DNA of 64,000 nt. Source: MFD04716-140 sp963703125. GTDB lineage: Bacteria > Bacteroidota > Bacteroidia > Flavobacteriales > Flavobacteriaceae. The translations under genes and the position numbers were made by a program. The stretch is from contig OY969790.1 of NCBI GenBank assembly GCA_963703125.1, positions 2,480,001 through 2,544,000 on the forward strand, in the 5' to 3' direction. A model generated the notes under the pieces. The model was not told the DNA's origin. It searched no databases and saw only the letters and a program-made list of their open reading frames with translations. This document shows, piece by piece, positions 26,703 through 35,669 of the stretch (positions are counted from its first letter, which is position 1; each line of letters starts with the position of its first letter).

Positions 26703-27563
26703 TTATTTTCCCCCGTTGGCTTGAATATCCAAAACACATTCAGAATCCAGCCCCGGAACAGTTACCAAACCTTTTGAATTATTACCTTCAAGCATTTTTA
26801 GCACCGTATTCCCTGATAGGCTACAACCTGCTTTAAGGCCATCGGCGGGCTCACTTATTTTACCGGTAATGGCGTTGGTTGGCGAGCCAAACTGAAGCTC
26901 CCCCCGCATTAGGCAACCTTCCACATTGCAATGATTGCCTGAATCTGGATCTTCGTGCTCATTGACCATGTCCGTACCAAGGTCTACCAATCCGAACAAG
27001 TGCCCAAACTCATGGTTTAGGGTAGCCGTTTCCACATCGGAATTGGAAATAAGATTACTCTGGGATGCCAATTTACGCACCGTAACTTCGTGTATGATCA
27101 TTGAAGTATTGCGATAAACGGCACCTAAAGTAACGAGCCCACTGTCCTCATCATCCCCATCTGCGGGTGCATCGGAGAAATAAATATAAATGGCCAGTGT
27201 TGACCCATCATTGTAGACCGTTCTATTTTCGCTTTCCAGTTTTCCTATTTCATCAAGGGTAAGCGTTTCCTCATTGGGGGAATCCAATGATTTATAGACC
27301 AATTCAATATTTTGCTTAAAGGTGTATTGTTTAAGAAAAATCACAAAATCGTCCATTGCCACTGTTGTCGGCTGAAAACCCTCTACATAGGCAATTTCAA
27401 TAAGTAGTCTATCATAAGTGCTATTGGAAAGAATATCATTGGCAGAATCACCCGTACTTTTTAAGTTGGCAGATTTATCCACCGGTTTTTCAACCGCATC
27501 CTTTGAACAACCAACAAGTACAACTAGAATTAAAGAAAAGGAAATGAGTAAGTATTTTTTCAT
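26703..27563 (-). CDS. Metzincin-like lipoprotein metalloprotease
   Basis: I choose the ATG at 27563 (286 residues). It gives a proper lipoprotein signal with lipobox LVGC (Cys19), while the longer frame would overlap the preceding methyltransferase gene. The zinc motif is HEFGHLFGLVD (residues 184-194), a HExxHxxGxxD pattern where Asp replaces the third His, as in snapalysin-type metzincins. A CLM at 217-219 could form the Met-turn. It is a predicted cell-envelope protease with unknown substrate. It is probably co-transcribed with the upstream methyltransferase. Confidence 0.82.
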   Translation of the reverse strand: MKKYLLISFSLILVVLVGCSKDAVEKPVDKSANLKSTGDSANDILSNSTYDRLLIEIAYVEGFQPTTVAMDDFVIFLKQYTFKQNIELVYKSLDSPNEETLTLDEIGKLESENRTVYNDGSTLAIYIYFSDAPADGDDEDSGLVTLGAVYRNTSMIIHEVTVRKLASQSNLISNSDVETATLNHEFGHLFGLVDLGTDMVNEHEDPDSGNHCNVEGCLMRGELQFGSPTNAITGKISEPADGLKAGCSLSGNTVLKMLEGNNSKGLVTVPGLDSECVLDIQANGGK

Positions 27564-27603
27564 TGGACTATTTCTAGATGAACAAATAACGCAAAAAATG
27601 TGC

Positions 27604-28320
27604 CTATTGATATGAATTAGGGCGTAAAATAGCCAAATAATCAAAATGCTCGCCGCTGAGAACCAGTTCGCAACTCAAATTATTCGCGTGAGCGGCCCTT
27701 TGCAACGTATTGAAATCTATATACAACCAAAAAAAAGGTTCGCTTTTTTGCCCTTTATATTCCATAACAAACTCCACTTCACCATAATAGGTTTCAGTAT
27801 CCGGAATCCAATGGCCGCCATCATCGTCTTCGTCAAACATATAAATGATGTCACTTGAATCGAGTATTATTTGTCCGTTAGGTCGAAGAAGGGATTTTAA
27901 ACGACCCAAAAAAGTACCCAAATTTTTCAGTTGGCCTACAATCCCGATACCGTTCATCAGCAATAGCAAAGTATCGAATTTTGCGACATTGTAATTCTGT
28001 ATATCACTTAAAACAACCTCATTGACCCCACGAAGTTTGCAGGTTTCAACAGCTCCCAATGAACTATCCAAGGCAATAACCCCCAATCCTTTCTTTTGCA
28101 GATAAAGACTGTGGCTCCCTGCCCCACAGCCAATATCAAGGATTTTTCCTTTACAGAGTTCCAATGCCTTTTTTTCCAATAAAGGCATGTCCTTGAAATC
28201 CCTGAACAAATAAGGTAGGGGAATTGAATCTTCCTCATCAAGCGATGAATAGGTTTTAATATCCCCTGAATAATTACCTCGTTGATAGTCCAACAAAGCT
28301 TGTCCGAAAACATCGCTCAT
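27604..28320 (-). CDS. Class I SAM-dependent methyltransferase
   Basis: A 238-residue methyltransferase with the SAM-binding motif I ILDIGCGAGSHSLYLQ, motif II VIALDSS and motif III-like FDTLLLLMNGIG. The N-terminal LDYQRGNYSGDIKTY segment and the closing LSGEHFDYLAILRP are common in a flavobacterial branch whose acceptor is unknown. The stop at 27604 lies 40 bases before the metalloprotease start. Confidence 0.9.
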   Translation of the reverse strand: MSDVFGQALLDYQRGNYSGDIKTYSSLDEEDSIPLPYLFRDFKDMPLLEKKALELCKGKILDIGCGAGSHSLYLQKKGLGVIALDSSLGAVETCKLRGVNEVVLSDIQNYNVAKFDTLLLLMNGIGIVGQLKNLGTFLGRLKSLLRPNGQIILDSSDIIYMFDEDDDGGHWIPDTETYYGEVEFVMEYKGQKSEPFFWLYIDFNTLQRAAHANNLSCELVLSGEHFDYLAILRPNSYQ

Positions 28321-28370
28321 TTTCCTTGTGCATTAGAATGCAAAAATGGGACTTTTATGAATTTGTTGCT

Positions 28371-28378
28371 TAGTTTTG
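28371..28378 (+). promoter_or_regulatory. Candidate -7 promoter box of the YkgJ-family gene
   Basis: TAGTTTTG fits TAnnTTTG, 16 bases before the ATG at 28394. The region is the divergent intergenic space with the methyltransferase gene. Confidence 0.35.
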
Positions 28379-28393
28379 GAGTGCTAAAAAAGC

Positions 28394-28894
28394 ATGATGG
28401 ACGAATTTTTGAAAAATATTCCGCAAAGGGCAAGGGAAAAATCTTTGGAAAACAAAAAGTTTTTCGCGAAGCTAAAACTGAAGCCGCCCAAAAATCTGGA
28501 TTACTTGATGCAAGAGCTGCATGAAGCGGAATTTCAAAAAACGGATTGCCTGCAATGCGGTAATTGCTGTAGAACTACGGGGCCACTTTTCACAAATGTA
28601 GACATAGAGCGCATTTCAAAACATTTTAAACTGAAACCACAACAGTTTGTAGACCAATATCTTCAAATTGATGATGAGAACGACTATGTGCTGCAAAAGG
28701 TACCATGTACTTTTTTAGGTGCAGATAATTACTGTTCCATTTATGATGTTCGTCCCAAGGCCTGTCGCGAATTTCCGCATACGGACCGTAAAAAGTTCCA
28801 CCAAATAAGTAACCTTACACTAAAAAATGTCGCCATTTGCCCTGCAGCCTTCAATATAGTGGAGACGATGAAAAATAGACTGGCCAGTAAGTAA
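28394..28894 (+). CDS. YkgJ family cysteine-cluster protein
   Basis: A 166-residue soluble protein with the PF03692 signature: CLQCGNCCRTTGP in the middle, then PCTFLGADNYCSIYDVRPKAC, and a last Cys in AICPAA. The cysteines probably bind an iron-sulfur cluster or zinc. Family function is uncertain. Two adjacent ATG codons (28394 and 28397) are possible starts. A plausible -7 box lies at 28371. Confidence 0.9.
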   Translation: MMDEFLKNIPQRAREKSLENKKFFAKLKLKPPKNLDYLMQELHEAEFQKTDCLQCGNCCRTTGPLFTNVDIERISKHFKLKPQQFVDQYLQIDDENDYVLQKVPCTFLGADNYCSIYDVRPKACREFPHTDRKKFHQISNLTLKNVAICPAAFNIVETMKNRLASK

Positions 28895-28975
28895 ATAGTT
28901 AAATTCTGGAATGGCTGGAGAAAGAAAGGGCAATGCGAAAATGTTGGACTTGAACTTAATTTGTATTTTTAAATC

Positions 28976-29806
28976 ATGGAAACCCTTATCCAATATTTCG
29001 AGACGATCCCTTCCTGGCACAGATCATTGATTCTGGTTGGGGGCATTACTTTTTTCTGGTTGTTGGAAGGAGCCGTTCCGCTTTTTAGGTTCAACTATAA
29101 AAAATGGAACCATGCACTGCCTAATCTATTTTTCACTTTTACAACGATAATTATCAATTTTGCATTGGCCTTTTTACTGCTCAAGACAGCTGATTGGACA
29201 GTCTCCAACGATTTTGGGATCATCAACTGGTTGCCCAAAATGCCACTGTGGGCGTATGTATTACTTGGGGTTCTTTTGCTCGATTTTATCGGGGCATATC
29301 TTGCGCACTACGTAGAACACAGAATAAAGCCCTTATGGATGATCCATTTGGTGCATCACACCGATCATAATGTGGATACCACAACGGCAAATCGACATCA
29401 TCCTTTGGAAAGTGTTATACGTTTTACTTTTACAATTTTTGGCGTTTTTGTTATTGGTACGCCCATAGCAATCGTAATGCTCTATCAATCACTTTCTTTG
29501 ATAGCTACACAGTTCGGCCATGCGAATATAAAATTGCCTCGAAAGATCGATCACATGCTCAGCTATCTTATTGTGTCTCCTGATATGCATAAAGTTCACC
29601 ACCATTATGTTCTTCCGTATACGGATAGCAATTATGGAAATATTTTTTCCATTTGGGACCGTGTTTTCGGCACGTTTATGAAACTTGATCGGGAACTCAT
29701 TACCTACGGTGTGGACACTTTTCCTGATGAAGTAGAGAATGAGAGTATAAAAGGACTTTTAAAACAGCCCTTTAAGACCTATAGAAAACCAACTACCGGA
29801 AATTAG
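28976..29806 (+). CDS. Sterol desaturase / fatty acid hydroxylase family protein
   Basis: A 276-residue integral membrane di-iron enzyme. Four or more hydrophobic helices precede the eight-histidine pattern: HYVEH, HLVHHTDHN, the HHP of NRHHP, and HKVHHHY. These form the non-heme di-iron site of C-C bond hydroxylases and desaturases. The lipid substrate is not known. The C-terminus GLLKQPFKTYRKPTTGN has a second, separate copy beyond the next gene (32593-32676), which suggests a recombination event around this locus. Confidence 0.9.
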   Translation: METLIQYFETIPSWHRSLILVGGITFFWLLEGAVPLFRFNYKKWNHALPNLFFTFTTIIINFALAFLLLKTADWTVSNDFGIINWLPKMPLWAYVLLGVLLLDFIGAYLAHYVEHRIKPLWMIHLVHHTDHNVDTTTANRHHPLESVIRFTFTIFGVFVIGTPIAIVMLYQSLSLIATQFGHANIKLPRKIDHMLSYLIVSPDMHKVHHHYVLPYTDSNYGNIFSIWDRVFGTFMKLDRELITYGVDTFPDEVENESIKGLLKQPFKTYRKPTTGN

Positions 29807-29843
29807 TTTTCGGTTTGAATTTTTTTTTGATCGGTCAGCCATA

Positions 29844-32255
29844 TTACCAAGCCAATTCTTTTACTTCATTGGATTTTAATGCCAATTTTTGGCGTTTGGA
29901 ACCAAAAATAATGGTGGTACTTGCGTTTTTTATGGATTTTATCTTTAGCTTGACAGGAACCTTGTTCTTCCAGACCATTGAAATTTCAAAACCGCCACGG
30001 GCCTTTATTCCATTTACCGAACCTTCGGGCCAGGCGTCAGGTAACGCCGGAAGCAATCGTATTTCCTCTGTGGTTGACTGCAGCAACATCTCTACTACAG
30101 CGGCCGAACCGCCAAAATTACCATCGATCTGAAAGGGCGGATGCGCATCGAAAAGGTTGGGATATGTACCACCACCATTGGTTTGAGTGGTCCTTGCTCC
30201 ATCGGGTTCAACATATTTCAAAAGTTCTCTGTACATTTTATAGGCATGGTTTCCGTCCCATAAACGCGCCCAAAGATTAATACGCCAGCCTTTTGACCAT
30301 CCTGTAGTGTCATCACCTTTGATATTCAGGGTAGTACGGCAGGCATTGGCCAATTCGGGTGTTTTTTCGGGAGAGATCTGGTGTCCTGGAAAGAGCCCGT
30401 ATAAATGCGACTGGTGACGGTGTTTTGGGTCTTGATCTTCCCAATCGTAATACCACTCTTGAAGATTTCCTTTTTTGCCAATTTGATAAGGATACAATTT
30501 GGCCAGGGCCTCTTCTAGTTTTGAACGGAATGCACTGTCCGTATCCAATTTCTTTGATGCGGAAATGGTCTGTTCAAAGCATTCGCGAATCATTGCCAGA
30601 TCGGCCGTACCCCCGTATAATGTGGCACCATTGTATCCTTCCGGGGTTATGAAAATATTCTCGGGGGAAGTACTGGGAGCCGTAATCAATTTACCATTGG
30701 CATCGGGTATCAGGACATCAAGGCAAAATTGTGCTGCGCCCTTTAACAAAGGATATCCTTTTTCTTTCAGAAATTCCAGGTCCTGTGTGAACTCGTAGTG
30801 CTCCCATAGATGTGAGCTAAGCCAAGTACCGCCCATATTCCAATTCGCCCAATTGGGATCTCCTTGGCCAAAATCGCCAACAGGATTGCTCATTGCCCAA
30901 ATATCCGAATTGTGGCAGGCTGCCCAACCGCTGGCACCATAAAAAGTCTTAGCGGTCACTGCACCCGTTTGGGCCATATTTTCAATTAAACCCAGCAGGG
31001 GCATGTGCATTTCAGAGAGATTCGCATTTTCTGCGGGCCAATAATTTTCTTCGGCGTTGATATTCGTGGTATAATTACTGCTCCATGGGGGTCGGATATA
31101 TGGATTCCAAATGCCCTGCAGGTTTGCGGGAACATCGGGAGTCCTGGAACTGGATATCAACAGATACCTTCCGTACTGAAAATAGAGCACCTCTAAGTTT
31201 TTATCCTCTTCGCCCTTTGCATATCGTATGAGTCGCTGATCTGTGGGTAAGTCGGGTGCATTTGTTTTGCCAAGATCCAGGTCTAATCTTTCAAAAAATC
31301 GTTGATAGTCCTTTATATGATTTTTTTTAATGGCACTATAAGGCTTTGATGCTGCTTTGGTAATGGTTTCCAAAGCCAATACTTCATTATTGACCCCTTC
31401 GGTTACTGGATTTTTATCAAAACCGTTGAAACTTGTTGCCATAGTAAGGTACAATATGGCTTCCGAAGCGTTTTTAACCCCGATCGATGTATTCGTGTGC
31501 GTTGATTCCCCATCGGTGTTGGCAATACGGACAAGGGTCGTGAAACGGGTGCCTCGATTTTCATCAAAGCGAACGGCGTTAGGTATATTTCCCCGATAAT
31601 TTGGCTCCACGTGATAAGGAGCATAGCCCGAGGCGTTGAGCATTCCGTCATCTATTGAAATTCCTGATCTTAAAAGGCTCGCGAAATTAACCTCAAAGTT
31701 CAAGCTTCCCTTTTTACTGCATTTTAGTTTTAGGACCATCGCGCGATCAGGGTGCGAAATAAAATACTCCCGTGTAAATACAACTCCGTCTACAGTATAA
31801 GAAGTAGTGGAAACAGCGTTTTCGAGGCTAAGTGTGCGACGGTAATTTGATGGATTTCCCTTATGTTCAAAATGGAGTTGCAGGGTACCCAATGGCATGT
31901 AGGACTGTGAAAAAGAGCCTTGTAGGTTTTTTTGAATTGAATCTGCTAAACGGTAATCTTCTTTTTTCAGAGCCTCCCGAATCAACGGAAGATATTCATG
32001 GGCATTAGGGTTCATATTCGGATCTATGGGCTCACCAGACCATAAGGTGGCATCATTGAGATAAATGGAATCTGTTTCAACGCCCCCAAAAACGGAAGCT
32101 CCCATTTTACCATTGCCCAATACCAAAGTCTCCTCGAAATAAGTTGCAGGTCTATTGAACCAAAGCTCTTTTGAGGATTGGGAATAAATGGTACCCATAA
32201 ATAGTATCGAGGGGAATAGAAGAAAGAAGGATAGTTTTTTGAAATTATTTATCAT
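29844..32255 (-). CDS. Glycoside hydrolase family 95 alpha-L-fucosidase, secreted
   Basis: An 803-residue secreted GH95 enzyme with a signal peptide (residues 1-25, ending near TIYSQ). Recognisable features are the N-terminal beta domain motif GNGKMGASVFGG, the WNPYIRPPWSSNYTTNINAEENYW segment with the catalytic Asn pair, SHLWEHYEFT, the APSTSPEN loop, GWSKGWRINLWARLWDG and the C-terminal LLPALPDAW. GH95 hydrolyses alpha-1,2-linked L-fucose (or L-galactose) from glycans by inversion. It stands as a single gene, converging on the sterol desaturase. Fucose release fits growth on algal or animal glycans. Confidence 0.93.
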   Translation of the reverse strand: MINNFKKLSFFLLFPSILFMGTIYSQSSKELWFNRPATYFEETLVLGNGKMGASVFGGVETDSIYLNDATLWSGEPIDPNMNPNAHEYLPLIREALKKEDYRLADSIQKNLQGSFSQSYMPLGTLQLHFEHKGNPSNYRRTLSLENAVSTTSYTVDGVVFTREYFISHPDRAMVLKLKCSKKGSLNFEVNFASLLRSGISIDDGMLNASGYAPYHVEPNYRGNIPNAVRFDENRGTRFTTLVRIANTDGESTHTNTSIGVKNASEAILYLTMATSFNGFDKNPVTEGVNNEVLALETITKAASKPYSAIKKNHIKDYQRFFERLDLDLGKTNAPDLPTDQRLIRYAKGEEDKNLEVLYFQYGRYLLISSSRTPDVPANLQGIWNPYIRPPWSSNYTTNINAEENYWPAENANLSEMHMPLLGLIENMAQTGAVTAKTFYGASGWAACHNSDIWAMSNPVGDFGQGDPNWANWNMGGTWLSSHLWEHYEFTQDLEFLKEKGYPLLKGAAQFCLDVLIPDANGKLITAPSTSPENIFITPEGYNGATLYGGTADLAMIRECFEQTISASKKLDTDSAFRSKLEEALAKLYPYQIGKKGNLQEWYYDWEDQDPKHRHQSHLYGLFPGHQISPEKTPELANACRTTLNIKGDDTTGWSKGWRINLWARLWDGNHAYKMYRELLKYVEPDGARTTQTNGGGTYPNLFDAHPPFQIDGNFGGSAAVVEMLLQSTTEEIRLLPALPDAWPEGSVNGIKARGGFEISMVWKNKVPVKLKIKSIKNASTTIIFGSKRQKLALKSNEVKELAW

Positions 32256-32592
32256 GAATCTAAGATATAAAATTCAAAATCAATTTTCGATTGTACCATA
32301 ACTTTTGCCTATAAATATGCCATCCACCGCCTGTTAATTCGAAAAGCAATTACCGTATAAAGCCTTATTGGAAATGATTAATGATATACATATATAAAAA
32401 GCTACCTCCACATGGATTGCACTTGGATTGATGTGCCAAAGAAAAACAGGAATCATTCCTATTCCCCGCTCTACCAAAGTCCATCTTTTGAAAGAAAATC
32501 TGGGAGCAGTACGTTTTGAATTGAGTTCATAAGAATTTGTTGGTATGGAAAAGCCTCATAGCACATAAAAATTCTTAGTGAATGTTATAGTT

Positions 32593-32676
32593 AGCAAAAT
32601 CAAAAAGGCAACTGGACTTTTAAAACAACCATTTCATAAATACAGGAGACCCACCACTGTTTCCTTGGATAAATAA
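32593..32676 (+). pseudogene. Remnant of a second sterol desaturase C-terminus
   Basis: The plus strand reads 27 codons ending GLLKQPFHKYRRPTT then VSLDK and TAA. The intact desaturase at 28976-29806 ends GLLKQPFKTYRKPTTGN, so this is a diverged homologous tail in the same orientation. The GGACTTTTAAAACARCC nucleotides are nearly identical (29753-29769 and 32614-32630). Nothing upstream continues the gene. The remnant and the intact gene together frame the GH95 gene. Confidence 0.7.
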
Positions 32677-32743
32677 CAAAACCCGCTCACTCTTTTTAAT
32701 TTCAGTCCTAACTTTTTAGCGGGATAACATAAATCTCCGACGC

Positions 32744-32797
32744 TGCCTAAAGTAATATGCGCCCTTTAGGCATTCGTATGTAATTGTCTTTTTTTTA
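32744..32797 (+). terminator. Stem-loop followed by a T run
   Basis: Arms TGCCTAAAG (32744-32752) and CTTTAGGCA (32764-32772) enclose an 11-base loop. A TTTTTTTT run starts about 17 bases further on. It may be a terminator of leftover transcription or a leader structure 170 bases upstream of the repeat-protein gene. Confidence 0.45.
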
Positions 32798-32941
32798 TTT
32801 CACTTTCGCTTTAAGTCGTTTCACCTATCAATTTAATCATTCCACTTAAAAACCAACCTTTTTTCCTTTAGATCCCTTCTACATTTATTCGAAATTAAAA
32901 AACTAATCTAAAACAGAACATAAATTTTAAAATCAAACATT

Positions 32942-33658
32942 ATGAAAAAAGCAATCATATTATCGGGAATCGGAGTACTATCCCTTCTATTCATTTCTTT
33001 TACAGGAAATACAAAATGTGATAGATCAAAAAAAAGTCATGAGGAAAAAACTTCCATTGCTGATGTAGAGGGAATCAATCTGGTAAAATTTACGGACCCT
33101 CTGAACATAAATGAAATTGACTTTATTGAGTTGGAAGAAGAGATTGACCTTGGCTTTGATGCAGCGGACTATCTTCCAGTAGGGTTCAATGCCTACAAGG
33201 GAATGGACTTAGACCTTAACAACATCAAATACATTGAGAACGAAGAAGAAACTGACCTTGGTTTTGATGTAGCGGACTATCTGCCAGTAGGTTTCAATGC
33301 CCCTGAGGACTTGGATCTTAGCAATATCAAGTACATTGAAAACGAAGAAGAGATTGACCTTGGTTTTGACACCTCTGAATATCTTCCATTGGGCTTTAAT
33401 GCCTACGAGGGAATGGCCTTAGAGTTTAATAAAATAAAGTTTGTTGAAGACGAAGAAGAAATTGATCTTGGATTTGATGTTGCGGATTATCTTCCAATAG
33501 GGTTCAATGCCTACGAGGGAATGGACCTTAATTTGGAGGACGCCTTTAAAGACCTTGATTTAAGCGACATACTGTATTATGCGGAAGAAGAGGAAATAGA
33601 TTTGGGTTTCGATACTTCCAAGTATCTTCCAGAAGGTTTTAATGCGTATGCAAAATAA
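32942..33658 (+). CDS. Secreted protein with five acidic tandem repeats
   Basis: A 238-residue protein with a hydrophobic signal segment (residues 4-21) and no lipobox. After a short linker it carries five repeats built on EEEIDLGFDxxxYLPxGFNAY, starting at residues 65, 101, 135, 171 and 216 (spacings 36, 34, 36 and 45). Between them are short segments rich in Asp, Leu and Asn. The protein is very acidic and has a Cys at position 26 only. Repeats this similar suggest slippage or recent expansion, a binding surface, or calcium binding. I recognise no named family. It is a single-gene unit with its own terminator. Confidence 0.78.
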   Translation: MKKAIILSGIGVLSLLFISFTGNTKCDRSKKSHEEKTSIADVEGINLVKFTDPLNINEIDFIELEEEIDLGFDAADYLPVGFNAYKGMDLDLNNIKYIENEEETDLGFDVADYLPVGFNAPEDLDLSNIKYIENEEEIDLGFDTSEYLPLGFNAYEGMALEFNKIKFVEDEEEIDLGFDVADYLPIGFNAYEGMDLNLEDAFKDLDLSDILYYAEEEEIDLGFDTSKYLPEGFNAYAK

Positions 33659-33677
33659 TTTGAACCACAGATTATGA

Positions 33678-33716
33678 ACAAAAGCCGCTAGCGTTATCTA
33701 GGGGCTTTTGTTTTTT
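33678..33716 (+). terminator. Rho-independent terminator of the repeat-protein gene
   Basis: ACAAAAGCC (33678-33686) pairs with GGCTTTTGT (33703-33711) and a run of T follows to 33716. The hairpin loop also contains a CTAG...CTAG pair. Confidence 0.8.
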
Positions 33717-33794
33717 GATTGACAGCGAATGCGAAAACGTAGGTTTCTTGCGATTAAATACTAGAGTAAAGCAGTATATTTAAACCAAACTATC

Positions 33795-34835
33795 ATGAAG
33801 ACAACTTCTACATCAAAGGTGAAACAATCGCAGATCGTAAAGATCTCACTATTGGTTTCGCTGCTGCTCTCCCTGCCCAAGACAGTGTTCATCTACAACA
33901 TGATCGAGGCAGGAAAAATGGATTTCTCGGACGTCTCGATTCCTGAATTTTTACTTCAGTTCCTTTTTTACTTTCTTTTTTCATGGCTTATAATGCAGTT
34001 ATGCACCAATTGGGTTTACCAATTTTTAAATAAACCCCAAATTCGGATCGTTGTTTCCTTGATCATAGGTACGGTCGTGACCATTGGATTTTTGCACTTG
34101 CTTGCACTAGCCTTTCCCGTCTTTACCGGCCATTCCATACATTCCAAAGAGTTCGGGTTTCTAAAACTTAATTATGCCTCTATTTTTCTTGTTCTCTTTT
34201 TTGTCTCGAGGATCTTACGGTTGCAAAAAATCCAGGAAGAAAACATGTTGGAGAACGAACAATTAAAACGGCAGAACCTACAAAACGAACTTACTGCCTT
34301 AAAAAACCAAATTGACCCACATTTTCTGTTCAACTCATTGAATTCATTAAATTCCTTGATTCGCGACAATGAAGAGGCAACCAACTTTGTAACCAAACTC
34401 TCGTTCATGTACCGCTACATATTACAAAGCGGTGACAGGGATTTGGTTTCCGTTAAAGAAGAACTTAAGTTTTTGGAAAGTTATGTGTATTTGATAAAGA
34501 CTCGGTATCGGGACCGCTTTTCTTTACAACTGGATATCGATGCGGGCGACCTGGATAAGGACGTGCCTCCCCTGGCACTTCAATTATTGGTGGAAAATGC
34601 CGTAAAACATAATGAGATTTCGGAAACCCATCCGTTACAGGTCAAAATTTATTCCGAGGATGCATCGATCTGTGTGGAAAATAGGATGCGGTCAAGAAGC
34701 ACTCTTGCCGAAGGGACGGGGAACGGACTTTCAAATCTTGACAAGCGTTACTATTTATTGGGAAAACAAAGGATGACCGTAACCACAACAAATAATATTT
34801 TTTGTGTAAAAATTCCTTTATTGAAAACGGCATGA
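33795..34835 (+). CDS. LytS-type sensor histidine kinase
   Basis: A 346-residue membrane kinase. Four hydrophobic segments (about 15-35, 48-68, 78-98 and 120-140) form the sensor, followed by a short coiled coil (140-170). The His_kinase domain has the phospho-acceptor His176 in QIDPHFLFNSLN and an ATPase domain with LLVENAVKHN and GTGNGLSNL. Kinases of this group pair with LytTR regulators, and the next gene is one, overlapping by 4 bases. The signal sensed is unknown. Confidence 0.92.
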   Translation: MKTTSTSKVKQSQIVKISLLVSLLLSLPKTVFIYNMIEAGKMDFSDVSIPEFLLQFLFYFLFSWLIMQLCTNWVYQFLNKPQIRIVVSLIIGTVVTIGFLHLLALAFPVFTGHSIHSKEFGFLKLNYASIFLVLFFVSRILRLQKIQEENMLENEQLKRQNLQNELTALKNQIDPHFLFNSLNSLNSLIRDNEEATNFVTKLSFMYRYILQSGDRDLVSVKEELKFLESYVYLIKTRYRDRFSLQLDIDAGDLDKDVPPLALQLLVENAVKHNEISETHPLQVKIYSEDASICVENRMRSRSTLAEGTGNGLSNLDKRYYLLGKQRMTVTTTNNIFCVKIPLLKTA

Positions 34836-35596
34836 AAGTACTGATCGTAGAGGACGAAATTGCTGCCAGCGAGAACTTGGCTTACTTGTTGGGTAATTTG
34901 GACAGAACCATCGAAGTAGTCGGTGTTCTCGATTCCGTAAAGGCTACAGTTACTTATTTTCGGCAACCTAGGGAAATTGACCTTGTTTTTTTGGACATCC
35001 ATTTGGCAGATGGACTTTCATTTGAAATCTTCGATTCCGTAAAAATAGAAGCCCCGATCATTTTTACGACGGCCTATGACCAGTACGCGCTAAAGGCTTT
35101 CAAATTAAACAGTATTGATTATTTGTTAAAGCCGATTGATAAGGATGAACTTTCAGGGAGTTTGGAACAGTACAGAAGTCACATAAAAGGTAAAAATGGG
35201 TTGGTCGATGATCAAGTTGCAAGTTTGCTCAGTCTTATAAAAGGTCAAGGAAAGACCTATAAAACTACTTTTTTGGTCAATCATAGGGACGAGTTGATCC
35301 CCTTAAAGACTGTACAATTGGCCTATTTCTATATAGATACGGGCATAGTGAAGGTCAAAACCCATGACAACCACACGTATGCAACCGATAAAAAATTGGA
35401 AGACTTGGAAAATGAATTGAATCCCGAAATTTTCTGTCGGGTCAATAGGCAATTTATCATTTGTAAGAATGCCATAGCGAATATAAAATATTACTTTGGC
35501 GGAAAGCTCATCATCAATGTAAACCCAGTTTTTGAAGAACGCATTATTATCAGCAAGGCAAAAGCGCCCGATTTTAAAAAGTGGATGGACTCTTAA
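34832..35596 (+). CDS. LytTR-type response regulator
   Basis: A 254-residue regulator starting at ATG 34832, whose ATGA overlaps the kinase stop; an upstream ATG at 34802 is less likely because the receiver domain starts here (MKVLIVEDE). The receiver has Asp55 as phospho-acceptor (LDIHLADG) and a TAYDQYAL helix. The C-terminal LytTR DNA-binding domain begins near residue 150. It is the cognate partner of the kinase just upstream. Targets are not identifiable from this window. Confidence 0.93.
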   Translation: MKVLIVEDEIAASENLAYLLGNLDRTIEVVGVLDSVKATVTYFRQPREIDLVFLDIHLADGLSFEIFDSVKIEAPIIFTTAYDQYALKAFKLNSIDYLLKPIDKDELSGSLEQYRSHIKGKNGLVDDQVASLLSLIKGQGKTYKTTFLVNHRDELIPLKTVQLAYFYIDTGIVKVKTHDNHTYATDKKLEDLENELNPEIFCRVNRQFIICKNAIANIKYYFGGKLIINVNPVFEERIIISKAKAPDFKKWMDS

Positions 35597-35669
35597 TTTT
35601 CTATTTATTTAAAGACTTTTTACAGTAATTGGAATGACATTTTCATTTAGGTAGGGCTAAATTTTTGGT

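Larger units (their letters stand above)
32256..32941. other. Long intergenic region with a gene remnant and stem-loop
   Basis: This 686-base stretch follows the GH95 start and precedes the five-repeat gene. It contains a 27-codon desaturase-like tail (32593-32676), the pairing words CCCGCT and AGCGGG near 32685-32723, and a stem-loop with T run (32744-32797). The last 150 bases are AT-rich and probably hold the promoter of the repeat-protein gene. I see no complete gene in it. Confidence 0.6.
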
